This document shows positions 14,851 to 22,211 of a DNA stretch of 32,348 nt, piece after piece. The stretch spans positions 1-32,348 of the forward strand of contig CABQIF010000007.1 in the NCBI GenBank assembly GCA_902464115.1, in the 5' to 3' direction. A program made the translations under genes and the position numbers. The first letter of the stretch is position 1. Every line of letters begins with the position of its first letter. The notes beneath the pieces are model-generated. The model ran no database searches and was not told where the DNA came from. It saw only the letters and a program-made list of their open reading frames with translations. Origin of the DNA: an uncultured Ruminococcus sp. (GTDB lineage Bacteria > Bacillota > Clostridia > Oscillospirales > Ruminococcaceae).

Positions 14851-15084
14851 ATGCAGGAATTATTACGGACAATTGTAGCTGGTCTGGTAGAAGACCCGTC
14901 TGCAATTGCAATTACCGAAGACGCACCGAATGAAGAAGGCGTGATCGTATATCATTTGCACGTTGCGGCAGACGATATGGGTCGTGTCATCGGCAAGCAG
15001 GGCAGAATTGCCCGTGCGATTCGGATCATCATGCGTTCTGGTGCTGCAAAGAGCAATCAGAAAATTGCAGTTGAAATTGATTGA
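14851..15084 (+). CDS. khpA: KH-domain RNA-binding protein KhpA
   Basis: 77 residues with a single type-II-like KH domain. The GxxG loop is GKQG (48-51) in DDMGRVIGKQGRIARAIRIIMRS. KhpA binds RNA, usually with KhpB, and is conserved between rpsP and rimM in Firmicutes. SD GGAGGAG before ATG 14851. A terminator follows at once. Confidence 0.95.
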   Translation: MQELLRTIVAGLVEDPSAIAITEDAPNEEGVIVYHLHVAADDMGRVIGKQGRIARAIRIIMRSGAAKSNQKIAVEID

Positions 15085-15093
15085 ATCACCGCA

Positions 15094-15128
15094 GAACAGG
15101 CGTACCGGAAACGGCACGTCTGTTTTTG
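15094..15128 (+). terminator. Terminator with GAAA tetraloop inside the ribosome-maturation operon
   Basis: AACAGGCGT/ACGTCTGTT plus CCG-GAAA-CGG (9 + 3 bp, one A/C mismatch), followed by TTTTT. It separates rpsP-khpA from the downstream genes, but the 33 bases after it leave little room for a promoter, so it probably acts by partial termination. Confidence 0.8.
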
Positions 15129-15161
15129 TAAGCAGAACTTTTTGAAAGGAGCGATTCCCTT

Positions 15162-15704
15162 ATGAATCCGAAAAAGATTGGAATTACCATCGCCTCAGCC
15201 TTGTTCGTCCTGATTGGCGGCATTACCGGTGTGCAGTATTTGCAGGATTCGCCGGAAGAAGCATCTTCGTCGGATGCTCTGACTGCCTCCGGTTCGGAAA
15301 CCACGGCTGCTGCAACTGAAACATATCAGACCACCGCAGCGACCGAAACCACGACCGTTTCCATGCAGACAACAGAACCAGCACAGACGGAATCTGCTCC
15401 GGCAATGACGCTGGTTTCGGATACAAAAGGGGCATCCTATTATACATTCCGAACAGATGCGTTGTTGGAAAGCCATTATGAAAAGCATGGAATTGAAATG
15501 GGATTTGACAGTGCAGCCGCCTATGAAGCGGCAGCGAATGCCGTCATTGCAAATCCGGAAGTTCTGCATAAATATGAATCAGAGGACGGCGACGATGTGT
15601 ATTATTTAGCCGATACCAACGAATTTGTAGTGGTTTCTGTGGATGGCTACCTGCGAACCTATTTTGAACCATCCGCCGGCATGGCATATTATGAACGGCA
15701 GTAA
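15162..15704 (+). CDS. Membrane-anchored protein with toxin-RNase-like C-terminal domain
   Basis: 180 residues. One N-terminal hydrophobic segment (about 6-25), a Ser/Thr/Ala/Glu linker (30-85), and a compact C-terminal domain (about 92-180): TFRTDALLESHYEKHGIEMGF … YYLADTNEFVVVSVDGYLRTYFEPSAGMAYYERQ. The order (HYxKHG; a Tyr/Ala-rich helix; NEF; DGxxxTYFxPxxGxxYxxxQ) resembles CdiA-type tRNase toxin domains of the BECR fold; His105, His109 and Thr166 would be the candidate catalytic residues. This is recognition from memory, not a search. There is no LXXC lipobox and no immunity gene next to it, so it may be a domesticated or surface-displayed domain. SD AAAGGAG precedes ATG 15162. It lies between khpA and rimM, where no such gene is usual. 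Confidence 0.6.
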   Translation: MNPKKIGITIASALFVLIGGITGVQYLQDSPEEASSSDALTASGSETTAAATETYQTTAATETTTVSMQTTEPAQTESAPAMTLVSDTKGASYYTFRTDALLESHYEKHGIEMGFDSAAAYEAAANAVIANPEVLHKYESEDGDDVYYLADTNEFVVVSVDGYLRTYFEPSAGMAYYERQ

Positions 15705-15720
15705 GGAGAGAGAAACGCAG

Positions 15721-16230
15721 ATGAAATCGTATTTAGAGATTGGAAAAATCGTCACCCTGCATGGGCTGCGTGGCGATGTAAAGGTACAGCCTTGGTGTGA
15801 TGATGCGGAATTTCTATGTGAATTTCCGGTATTATACTTGGGAAAAGAGAAGAAAGAAGTGGAAGTATCCCACGCTCGCCCACAAAAAAACATGGTGCTG
15901 CTGCACTTAGAAGGCTATGACACCCCAGAGCAGGCAGAAACCCTCCGCAATCAGATTTTATACCTGAATCGGGAAGATGTCGAACTGGAAGAGGGAACAT
16001 ATTTCATTCAGGATTTGATTGGTCTGGATGTTATAGATGCAGACAATGGAACGACTTATGGAACACTGAAAGATGTCCTGCAAACCGGAGCGAATGATGT
16101 CTATGTGGTACAGGCAGAGGGCGGAAAGGAAATCTTAATTCCAGCCATTCCGGATGTCATTGTAGAAACAAACATAGAAGAACACTGCATGAAAATTCGA
16201 CCATTGGAGGGCTTGCTGGATGAAAATTGA
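15721..16230 (+). CDS. rimM: 16S rRNA processing protein RimM
   Basis: 169 residues. N-terminal beta-barrel (EIGKIVTLHGLRGDVKVQPW, 6-25) and C-terminal PRC-barrel (about 95-169, YFIQDLIGLDVIDADNGTTYGTLKDVLQTGANDVYVV). It assists maturation of the 30S head. ATG 15721 follows AAGGAGAGAG, 16 bases after the previous stop. Its end overlaps the trmD start by 11 bases, implying coupling. Confidence 0.96.
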   Translation: MKSYLEIGKIVTLHGLRGDVKVQPWCDDAEFLCEFPVLYLGKEKKEVEVSHARPQKNMVLLHLEGYDTPEQAETLRNQILYLNREDVELEEGTYFIQDLIGLDVIDADNGTTYGTLKDVLQTGANDVYVVQAEGGKEILIPAIPDVIVETNIEEHCMKIRPLEGLLDEN

Positions 16231-16915
16231 CATTGCAACACTGTTTCCGGAAATGTGTGATGCGGTTTTACAGGAGAGCATTCTCGGCAGAGCACAGAAA
16301 AGCGGTGCAATTTCCGTGCAGTGCTGGAACATTCGGGATTATACGCTGAACAAGCACAAGCGGGTGGATGATGTGCCATATGGCGGCGGACGGGGTATGG
16401 TCATGCAGGCAGACCCGATTTATCGCTGCTGGGAAGCAGTTTGTGCAGAACGGGAGTCCAAGCCGCATTGTATTTATCTTTCCCCGAAGGGCAGCGTGTT
16501 CACGCAGCAGAAAGCCGTTGCATTGTCGCAGCTGCCACATTTATTTTTGCTTTGTGGGCATTATGAAGGAATTGATCAGCGAATTTTGGATACCATAATA
16601 GACGAGGAGATTTCCATTGGGGACTATGTGCTGACGGGCGGAGAGCTGCCAGCATTGGTTCTGACAGATGCCGTTGCAAGAATGTGTGAAGGCGTGTTGC
16701 CGGATGCAGTCTGTTTTGAAGAGGAGAGCCATTATAACGGCTTGCTGGAATATCCGCAGTATACCCGTCCAGAAGTCTGGCATGAGCAGGCTGTTCCACC
16801 AGTTTTACTGTCTGGACACCACAAAAATATTGAAACTTGGCGGTTTGCTGCCAGCTTGCAGGAAACCAAAGAGAAACGTCCGGATCTTTATGCAAAGTAT
16901 GTTGACAAAAAATAG
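16220..16915 (+). CDS. trmD: tRNA (guanine-37-N1)-methyltransferase TrmD
   Basis: 231 residues. Methylates G37 of tRNAs read by CNN codons, using S-adenosylmethionine bound in a trefoil knot. Signatures: DDVPYGGGRGMVMQADPIY (51-69), LCGHYEGIDQRI and EISIGDYVLTGGELPALVLTDAVARM. Start ATG 16220 lies inside the 3' end of rimM, with GGAGGG upstream. The gene rplS (bL19), the usual next gene, is absent; the operon stops here. Confidence 0.97.
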   Translation: MKIDIATLFPEMCDAVLQESILGRAQKSGAISVQCWNIRDYTLNKHKRVDDVPYGGGRGMVMQADPIYRCWEAVCAERESKPHCIYLSPKGSVFTQQKAVALSQLPHLFLLCGHYEGIDQRILDTIIDEEISIGDYVLTGGELPALVLTDAVARMCEGVLPDAVCFEEESHYNGLLEYPQYTRPEVWHEQAVPPVLLSGHHKNIETWRFAASLQETKEKRPDLYAKYVDKK

Positions 16916-16929
16916 AGAAAAACAGTTAC

Positions 16930-16997
16930 CCCATTTTAACAAACTGTGAGTGAAAAAAATCAACAGTTTTTAGTGTTGTGATTATACACAAAATGGG
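16930..16997 (+). other. Distant 8-bp inverted repeat after trmD
   Basis: CCCATTTT (16930-16937) and AAAATGGG (16990-16997), with further short complementary bits between. It could be the 3' end structure of the trmD transcript; no strong T run follows. Confidence 0.3.
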
Positions 16998-17071
16998 CCG
17001 GATTGTGTAACAGCGTTTGCGACAATGCATAGAATTTTTTGGGAAAAGCACCTTTTTTCGCAAATTGTGCG

Positions 17072-17100
17072 TTGACAGACCTGTGGAAATCCGCTATAAT
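17072..17100 (+). promoter_or_regulatory. Consensus promoter of the HPr gene
   Basis: TTGACA (17072-17077), 17-base spacer, TATAAT (17095-17100): perfect. The leader is about 85 bases. Confidence 0.9.
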
Positions 17101-17190
17101 AAGAACAGTGAAAGGCACTGGCAGCCAAAAGCTGCAATGAAGTTGGGAAAGTAAATTTTCAATATATAAGTAAGATGGGAGAGTTTGTTT

Positions 17191-17463
17191 ATGTACAGTA
17201 AAGATGTAATGGTACAGAATCAGGTTGGTCTGCACGCAAGACCGGCTACATTCTTTATTCAGAAGGCGAACGAATTCCGTTCCTCTATCTGGATCGAAAA
17301 GGAAGAACGTCGTGTAAACGCTAAGAGTCTGCTGGGCATTTTGTCCTTGGGAATCATTGGCGGTACACAGATCAAGATCATCGCTGATGGTGCAGATGAA
17401 CAGGCTGCTGTAAATGCACTGGTAGAACTGGTAGAAAGCGGCTTTAGCGAAGAAACAAGATAA
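17191..17463 (+). CDS. ptsH: Phosphocarrier protein HPr
   Basis: 90 residues. His15 in VGLHARPAT accepts phosphate from PEP via enzyme I. Ser46 in NAKSLLGIL is the site of HPr kinase, which in Firmicutes makes HPr a corepressor of CcpA. Having both residues marks it as HPr and not Crh. ATG 17191 has GGGAG 9 bases upstream (a TTG at 17185 would add two residues). There is no ptsI next to it; promoter and terminator make it monocistronic. Confidence 0.93.
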   Translation: MYSKDVMVQNQVGLHARPATFFIQKANEFRSSIWIEKEERRVNAKSLLGILSLGIIGGTQIKIIADGADEQAAVNALVELVESGFSEETR

Positions 17464-17526
17464 CAGTATGTTGCCTTTTCACAATTGGTAAGCACAATCT
17501 GAATGCATCACGAGATTTCGTGAAAA

Positions 17527-17577
17527 CTCACAGGAGAGAACACCCGAAAGGGCATTCGTTCTTCTGTGAGGTTTTTT
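17527..17577. terminator. Terminator shared by ptsH and spoIVB
   Basis: CTCACAGGAGAGAAC pairs with GTTCTTCTGTGAG (one unpaired region), followed by GTTTTTT on the plus strand. The minus strand also ends CTGTGAGTTTTC, so it can serve the convergent spoIVB. Confidence 0.8.
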
Positions 17578-17596
17578 ATATGCTTTTTTGGGGCTA

Positions 17597-18814
17597 TTAT
17601 GAGCCAACTTGTCCGAATCGCACCATGTTTTCACAGAAAATCCCGTACCCTTTGGTGGGGTCATCGACAAATACATGTGTGACAGCACCGACGAGTTTTC
17701 CATTTTGTAGAATCGGGCTGCCGCTCATCCCCTGTACAATTCCGCCAGTTTCCTGTAACAGGGTGGGGTCTGTGACAGAGAGTACCATGTTCTGTGTGCT
17801 GTCGCTGCCATTGTAATCAATTTCTTCAATTTCGATGGTATACGATGCCGGTTCTGTGCCGGAGATGGTGCAAAGAATGGTGGCTTCTCCGGGGACAACT
17901 TCCTGCTTGAATGCCATGGGAATTGCTTCTGTGTTCGGAGCTGGATTTTGGTTCAGCATGCCAAATACCCCACAGCGATTGTTGCAGAGCAGCTTGCCGA
18001 ATGGCTCGGCATCGTCTAAAAACTGCCCCTGCAACATTCCCGGCTTTCCGGCACTGCCCTTTTGAACGCTTTGAATCTGAACAGGGCAGGCTTCGCCCTC
18101 TGAGATGGGGATACACGTTCCGGTGTCGGTGTCGCAGATGGGATGCCCCAGTCCGCCAAATGCACCGCTTTCTGGCTCATAGAACGTAAATGTGCCAACG
18201 CCAGCAGTGCTGTCCCGTACCCATAGCCCTGTTTCATACTGCTGGTCAGCCGTGGAATAGACGGGCTGCACCATCAGCGTCTGTTCTTTTCCGGCTCGTT
18301 GAATGGTGATTGAGAGCGGCTCGCTGCCAGCATTGCGAATAGAGGCTTGTACCTCTTCACTGCTGTTGACAGGAACGGCGTTGATGGCGTGAATCATATC
18401 GCCTTTTTGAAAGCCGGCATCTTCTGCCGGGCAGCAAGTGCCGTCGGTACTGGTGACGTTTCCAAATCCAACGACCATGACACCATCCATGTGCAGTTTA
18501 ATGCCAAACGGCTGACCGCAGGGGACAAAGGACGGGGCTGCAATGGTTTGCACGGAAACGGTCTTAATTGGAACAATGCCGAATAGACATAGTGTATACT
18601 GTTCTTCAGTTGCAGCGGTGCTGGAAAAGGCAGCCTTAACTTGTTCTGGTTCAGATTCTGCGGTGATGTGCAGGGCGGTGGAGAGTGCCAGTGCAGAACC
18701 ATTCCGGACATAATAGCTGTCCGGCAGCCGCCAGGCGTAATATCCGGCAGCTGCATAGACGGGAAGTACTGTTAGCAGCATTGCCGCAGCAAGGCGGCGA
18801 AACCATGTTTGCAT
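17597..18814 (-). CDS. spoIVB: SpoIVB serine peptidase
   Basis: 405 residues. An N-terminal membrane anchor (about 8-27) and a PDZ domain (about 105-185, VGFGNV…AGFQKGDMIHAINAVPVNSSEEV) are followed by a peptidase domain with GLGHPI (His224) and GGIVQGMSGSPILQNGKLVGAVTHVFVDDPTKGYGIF (serine in MSGSP 363-367, Asp at 384-385). In Bacillus, SpoIVB is secreted from the forespore and cleaves SpoIVFA to activate sigma-K. The catalytic set appears intact. ATG 18814 has AGAAGG upstream; the frame continues to 18877. It is divergent from spo0A, whereas in most spore formers the two lie head to tail on the same strand. Confidence 0.92.
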   Translation of the reverse strand: MQTWFRRLAAAMLLTVLPVYAAAGYYAWRLPDSYYVRNGSALALSTALHITAESEPEQVKAAFSSTAATEEQYTLCLFGIVPIKTVSVQTIAAPSFVPCGQPFGIKLHMDGVMVVGFGNVTSTDGTCCPAEDAGFQKGDMIHAINAVPVNSSEEVQASIRNAGSEPLSITIQRAGKEQTLMVQPVYSTADQQYETGLWVRDSTAGVGTFTFYEPESGAFGGLGHPICDTDTGTCIPISEGEACPVQIQSVQKGSAGKPGMLQGQFLDDAEPFGKLLCNNRCGVFGMLNQNPAPNTEAIPMAFKQEVVPGEATILCTISGTEPASYTIEIEEIDYNGSDSTQNMVLSVTDPTLLQETGGIVQGMSGSPILQNGKLVGAVTHVFVDDPTKGYGIFCENMVRFGQVGS

Positions 18815-18838
18815 AAAGAACCTTCTTTCTTCAAATTT

Positions 18839-18859
18839 AGAATGCAACCCTTGCATTCT
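18839..18859 (-). promoter_or_regulatory. Perfect 9-bp hairpin just upstream of spoIVB
   Basis: AGAATGCAA, 3-base loop, TTGCATTCT, about 25 bases before the spoIVB start. It could be an operator palindrome or a 5'-end mRNA hairpin. I could not assign a sigma-F/G promoter with confidence. Confidence 0.5.
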
Positions 18860-19058
18860 GAGAATACTATGTACCAATTTGGGGCGATTATTGTAGGCAA
18901 ATGACAGGGTGGTTTGGATGGAACAATCCGGAAAATCAATGGTTTGTCCAAATCTCTAAAATGATTTGAAATTGTAACAAGAATATCGCAAATCCGTTTC
19001 ATTTGCCTGTGAGAATCTGTAAAAAATGAAAAATCATAGAATTGTTGTGAAAAACTCG

Positions 19059-19113
19059 TTGTCGATTTTATGATATTTTATAGAATACTCTCTTTTTTGA
19101 CAAAAATCGACAA
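19059..19113. promoter_or_regulatory. Candidate Spo0A box cluster between spoIVB and spo0A
   Basis: An 11-bp perfect inverted repeat, TTGTCGATTTT (19059-19069) and AAAATCGACAA (19103-19113), contains the 0A-box core TGTCGA. In addition, TTTGTCAAA on the minus strand (19096-19104) matches the 0A-box consensus TTTGTCRAA exactly. A weaker TTTGTCCAA lies at 18943-18951. The cluster ends 10 bases before the spo0A -35, suiting autoregulation. Confidence 0.6.
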
Positions 19114-19122
19114 TCTTTTCTC

Positions 19123-19151
19123 TTGCAGAAATATTGTAATTATGTTAAAAT
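19123..19151 (+). promoter_or_regulatory. Promoter of spo0A
   Basis: TTGCAG (19123-19128), 17-base spacer, TAAAAT (19146-19151). No clear sigma-H element was seen. Confidence 0.6.
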
Positions 19152-19189
19152 GATATTGGTAGGTTGAGAGAAAGGGAGGAGACCCCAAA

Positions 19190-19960
19190 ATGGACAGCAA
19201 AATCAAAGTCTTGATTGGTGATGATAGTGCGGAATACGGCATCGCATGTGCCAGCAGCCTGCGGGCAGCCGGTCTGTACGTCATTACCAGAAGAAAGGAT
19301 GGACGGACACTCGTCGATGCGATTCAGCATGACGCACCGGATGTGGTCATCGTGGATGCGGTTTTACCGAATCTGGATGCGATGGAACTCATGCGGCGTG
19401 TCCGTTCCGGAACGGGCAAGCAACCCTATTTTATTGTAACATCAGCATATGATAGTGCATTTATAGAGAAACAGGCGATGGAGTCAGGTGCATCTTATTT
19501 TATGCTGAAACCATTCAATTTGGAAATGCTGGGACAGAGAATCATTCGGCTGGTACAGGGCGACCTGAAAGAACCAACCAAAGAGATAGAAGAAGATTTG
19601 GAGTTTGTTGTAACCGAAACGATTCATCAGCTGGGTGTCCCTGCACACATCAAAGGGTATCATTATCTGCGGGTAGCCATTTTGCTTTCGATTGACAATC
19701 AGGAATTGTTGGAGAGTGTCACAAAAATGCTCTATCCCGCAGTGGCAAAACATTTTGATACCACCTCGTCCCGTGTAGAACGTGCCATTCGCCACGCCAT
19801 TGAAATTGCATGGGATCGGGGCGATTTGGATACGTTAAATACATTCTTCGGATATACGGTCAATACGGCAAAAGGAAAGCCGACCAACTCCGAATTTATT
19901 GCGTTGATTACGGATAAATTGCGGCTGCAATACCGCCGAAACAAACGGCGGTGGGCATAA
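19190..19960 (+). CDS. spo0A: Sporulation master regulator Spo0A
   Basis: 256 residues. Receiver domain (1-120) with acidic pair Asp11-Asp12, phosphoacceptor Asp56 in VVIVDAVLP, Thr84 and Lys107 (MLKPF), so phosphorylation-competent. The DNA-binding effector domain (about 140-256) is the highly conserved Spo0A type: GVPAHIKGYHYLRVAI, SVTKMLYPAVAKHFDTTSSRVERAIRHAIEIAWDRGD, and FFGYTVNTAKGKPTNSEFIALITDKLRL. SD GGGAGGAG with 8-base spacing. It stands alone, divergent from spoIVB. Confidence 0.97.
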   Translation: MDSKIKVLIGDDSAEYGIACASSLRAAGLYVITRRKDGRTLVDAIQHDAPDVVIVDAVLPNLDAMELMRRVRSGTGKQPYFIVTSAYDSAFIEKQAMESGASYFMLKPFNLEMLGQRIIRLVQGDLKEPTKEIEEDLEFVVTETIHQLGVPAHIKGYHYLRVAILLSIDNQELLESVTKMLYPAVAKHFDTTSSRVERAIRHAIEIAWDRGDLDTLNTFFGYTVNTAKGKPTNSEFIALITDKLRLQYRRNKRRWA

Positions 19961-19982
19961 GTGAATTTGGATTTCCTCCGGT

Positions 19983-20035
19983 TTTTGGAATACGGAACAT
20001 CTGAATTCCAAAAGTCGCATAAATATATTTTATGC
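19983..20035 (+). other. Two hairpins between spo0A and the flavin reductase gene
   Basis: TTTTGGAAT/ATTCCAAAA (19983-19991 with 20005-20013) and GCATAAA/TTTATGC (20017-20023 with 20029-20035). The second abuts the AGGAGG SD at 20036, so it could influence translation of the next gene. Confidence 0.45.
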
Positions 20036-20051
20036 AGGAGGCTGAATCAAT

Positions 20052-20564
20052 ATGCAGTTTGAACAAAAAACACTTTCCGAGATCCAGTGGAATCCATTCG
20101 ATATGATTGGAAAACAGTGGTACTTACTGACCGCCGGCGGTCTGTCCGATTATAACACCATGACCGCATCCTGGGGCTTTATGGGCGAAATGTGGGGCAA
20201 GCCGTCTTTCCTCTGTGGTGTTCGGACAAATCGACATACGCTTTCTTTTATGGAGAAAAACGACTGTTTCAGTGTGTCATTTTTTGAGGAATCCCAGCGT
20301 GCAGCGTTGCAGTTCTGTGGAACACATTCCGGCAGAGATTGCGACAAGGCAAAGGAAACAGGGCTGACACCAGTCGAATTGGATGGTGTTGCAACGTTTG
20401 CAGAAGCAAAACTGGTTCTGATTTGCAAGAAGCAGTATACCGATATGCTGAAGCCGGAGGGATTTTTGATTCCGGAAACCTACCAGAGATGGTACAATAC
20501 CGATCCGCTGCATAAATTATTTGTCGGTGAAATTCTGGCAGCCTATGAAAGAACGGATGCCTGA
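20052..20564 (+). CDS. Flavin reductase-like (FMN-binding split-barrel) protein
   Basis: 170 residues. The N-terminal pattern (WYLLTAGGLSDYNTMTASWGFMGEMWGKPSFLCGVRTNRHTLSFMEKNDCFSVSFF) is that of the flavin reductase-like domain, with the TASW segment and the following Arg-rich turn in the FMN site. Family members reduce flavin with NAD(P)H or simply bind FMN; clostridial members are often of unknown role. AGGAGG precedes ATG 20052. No promoter is obvious after spo0A; read-through from spo0A is possible. Confidence 0.82.
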   Translation: MQFEQKTLSEIQWNPFDMIGKQWYLLTAGGLSDYNTMTASWGFMGEMWGKPSFLCGVRTNRHTLSFMEKNDCFSVSFFEESQRAALQFCGTHSGRDCDKAKETGLTPVELDGVATFAEAKLVLICKKQYTDMLKPEGFLIPETYQRWYNTDPLHKLFVGEILAAYERTDA

Positions 20565-20611
20565 GCCGACGATTTGCAAAATCTGCAAGAAATGAGAATT
20601 TTCATCAGAAG

Positions 20612-20660
20612 AAACGCTGTGCCTGCTCTGTTGGAGTGGGGAACAGCGTTTTCTGTTTTT
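20612..20660 (+). terminator. Terminator before the arginine cluster
   Basis: AAACGCTGT/ACAGCGTTT (20612-20620 with 20643-20651), followed by TCTGTTTTT. Confidence 0.75.
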
Positions 20661-20669
20661 GTGGGCTTT

Positions 20670-20777
20670 ATGCATGGGAAATGCATATATACAGAAAAAC
20701 GCTCCAAAATATTCATTTAAAATGAATATTATCCAAAAAAGGGCGGTTAACAAAAATTTTTCATGCATATTTATACA
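20670..20777 (+). promoter_or_regulatory. Operator region of argG with ARG-box match and 23-bp palindrome
   Basis: TGCATATTTATACA (20764-20777) fits the ArgR/AhrC consensus TGNATWWWWATNCA completely and ends 7 bases before the -35. A shortened relative, TGCATATATACA, lies at 20682-20693; both are followed by GAAA. Between them, 20708-20730 is a perfect palindrome, AATATTCATTT-A-AAATGAATATT. ATGCAT occurs three times in this stretch. Confidence 0.55.
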
Positions 20778-20784
20778 GAAATGC

Positions 20785-20812
20785 TTGACATTTCCAAAAA
20801 AGCGTGTATAAT
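20785..20812 (+). promoter_or_regulatory. Promoter of argG
   Basis: TTGACA (20785-20790), 16-base spacer, TATAAT (20807-20812). Confidence 0.85.
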
Positions 20813-20897
20813 AGAAAGCAGTGACAGCATAAGCCGCTGCTTTCCGGCGGATGGTTGCTGATGACAATTTTTGAAAACAAAAATGGAGGAGTTCCCT

Positions 20898-22124
20898 ATG
20901 GCAAAGGAAATTAAAAAAGTCGTTCTGGCTTATTCGGGCGGACTGGATACATCCATCATTATTCCGTGGCTGAAAGAAAATTATAATAACTGCGAAGTCA
21001 TTGCTGTTTCTGCTGACGTTGGACAGGGCACAGAACTGGACGGACTGGAAGAAAAGGCAATCAAGACCGGTGCTTCTAAGCTCATCGTTCTGGATCTGAA
21101 GGATGAATTCGTAAACGATTATGTATTCCCGACCGTACAGGCTGGTGCTGTTTATGAAAACCGGTATCTGCTGGGTACTTCTTTTGCAAGACCGATCATC
21201 GGCAAGCGGCTGGCTGAAATCGCACTCGAAGAAGGTGCAGATGCCATCTGCCACGGTGCAACCGGTAAGGGGAACGACCAGGTTCGGTTTGAACTGGCAA
21301 TCAAGGCATATGCTCCGGATATGAAGATCATCGCTCCGTGGAGAGAATGGTCGATCAAGAGCCGTGATGAAGAAATCGACTATGCAGAAGCTCACAACAT
21401 TCCGCTGAAGATCAACCGGGAAACCAACTACTCCAAGGATAAGAACCTGTGGCATCTGTCTCATGAAGGTCTGGATCTGGAAGACCCGGCAAATGAACCG
21501 CAGTATGAAAAGGAAGGCTTCCTCGAACTGGGCGTTTCTCCGATCGATGCTCCGGACAAGCCGACTTATGTAACCATTCACTTTGAAAAGGGTATCCCGA
21601 CTGCCATCGACGGCAAGGAAATGGGCGGCGTTGAAATCGTTGAAACCTTGAACAAGCTGGGCGGCGAAAACGGCATTGGTCTGGCTGATCTCGTAGAAAA
21701 CCGTCTGGTTGGTATGAAGTCCAGAGGCGTTTATGAAACACCGGGCGGCACAATTCTGTACCACGCACACGATGTTCTGGAAACCATCACACTGGACAAG
21801 GAAACTGCAAGAATCAAGCAGTATCTGAGCATCAAGTTCGCTGACATCGTATACAACGGTCAGTGGTATACACCGCTGCGGGAAGCTCTGACTGCATTTG
21901 TCAACGAAACCCAGAAGACAGTAACTGGTGATGTTAAGCTGAAGCTGTACAAGGGCAATATCATCAACGCTGGTGTTACTTCTCCGTACACTCTGTATGA
22001 TGAAGAAGTTGCTACTTTCGATGCAGAAGATGTTTACAACCAGAAGGATGCAGAAGGCTTTATCAATCTGTTCGGTCTGCCGATTCATGTAAAGGCAAAG
22101 CTCGACCAGAAGCGTGGCAAGTAA
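20898..22124 (+). CDS. argG: Argininosuccinate synthase
   Basis: 408 residues. Joins citrulline and aspartate with ATP. The P-loop-like AYSGGLDTS is at 11-19; ATGKGNDQVRFE and APWREWSIKSRDEEIDYA are family signatures. GGAGG precedes ATG 20898 (the frame opens at 20871). First gene of the arginine cluster behind the ARG-box-like operator; its own terminator follows. Codons are strongly biased (CTG, ACC, AAG), suggesting high expression. Confidence 0.97.
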   Translation: MAKEIKKVVLAYSGGLDTSIIIPWLKENYNNCEVIAVSADVGQGTELDGLEEKAIKTGASKLIVLDLKDEFVNDYVFPTVQAGAVYENRYLLGTSFARPIIGKRLAEIALEEGADAICHGATGKGNDQVRFELAIKAYAPDMKIIAPWREWSIKSRDEEIDYAEAHNIPLKINRETNYSKDKNLWHLSHEGLDLEDPANEPQYEKEGFLELGVSPIDAPDKPTYVTIHFEKGIPTAIDGKEMGGVEIVETLNKLGGENGIGLADLVENRLVGMKSRGVYETPGGTILYHAHDVLETITLDKETARIKQYLSIKFADIVYNGQWYTPLREALTAFVNETQKTVTGDVKLKLYKGNIINAGVTSPYTLYDEEVATFDAEDVYNQKDAEGFINLFGLPIHVKAKLDQKRGK

Positions 22125-22154
22125 GCAGCTGTATTTTTTAGGACGAATCAACAG

Positions 22155-22182
22155 AAAAGCCGGCTTCCATGCCGGCTTTTTT
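22155..22182 (+). terminator. Terminator after argG
   Basis: AAAAGCCGGC/GCCGGCTTTT, 6-base loop, extra TT. argH starts only 50 bases later with no clear promoter, so argH probably depends on read-through. Confidence 0.85.
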
Positions 22183-22186
22183 CGAT

Positions 22187-22211
22187 GGTGCAGAGGAAAG
22201 AATCCTGCACC
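22187..22211 (+). other. Second stem-loop between argG and argH
   Basis: GGTGCAG/CTGCACC (7 bp, 11-base loop), right behind the argG terminator and just before the argH SD. Confidence 0.45.
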
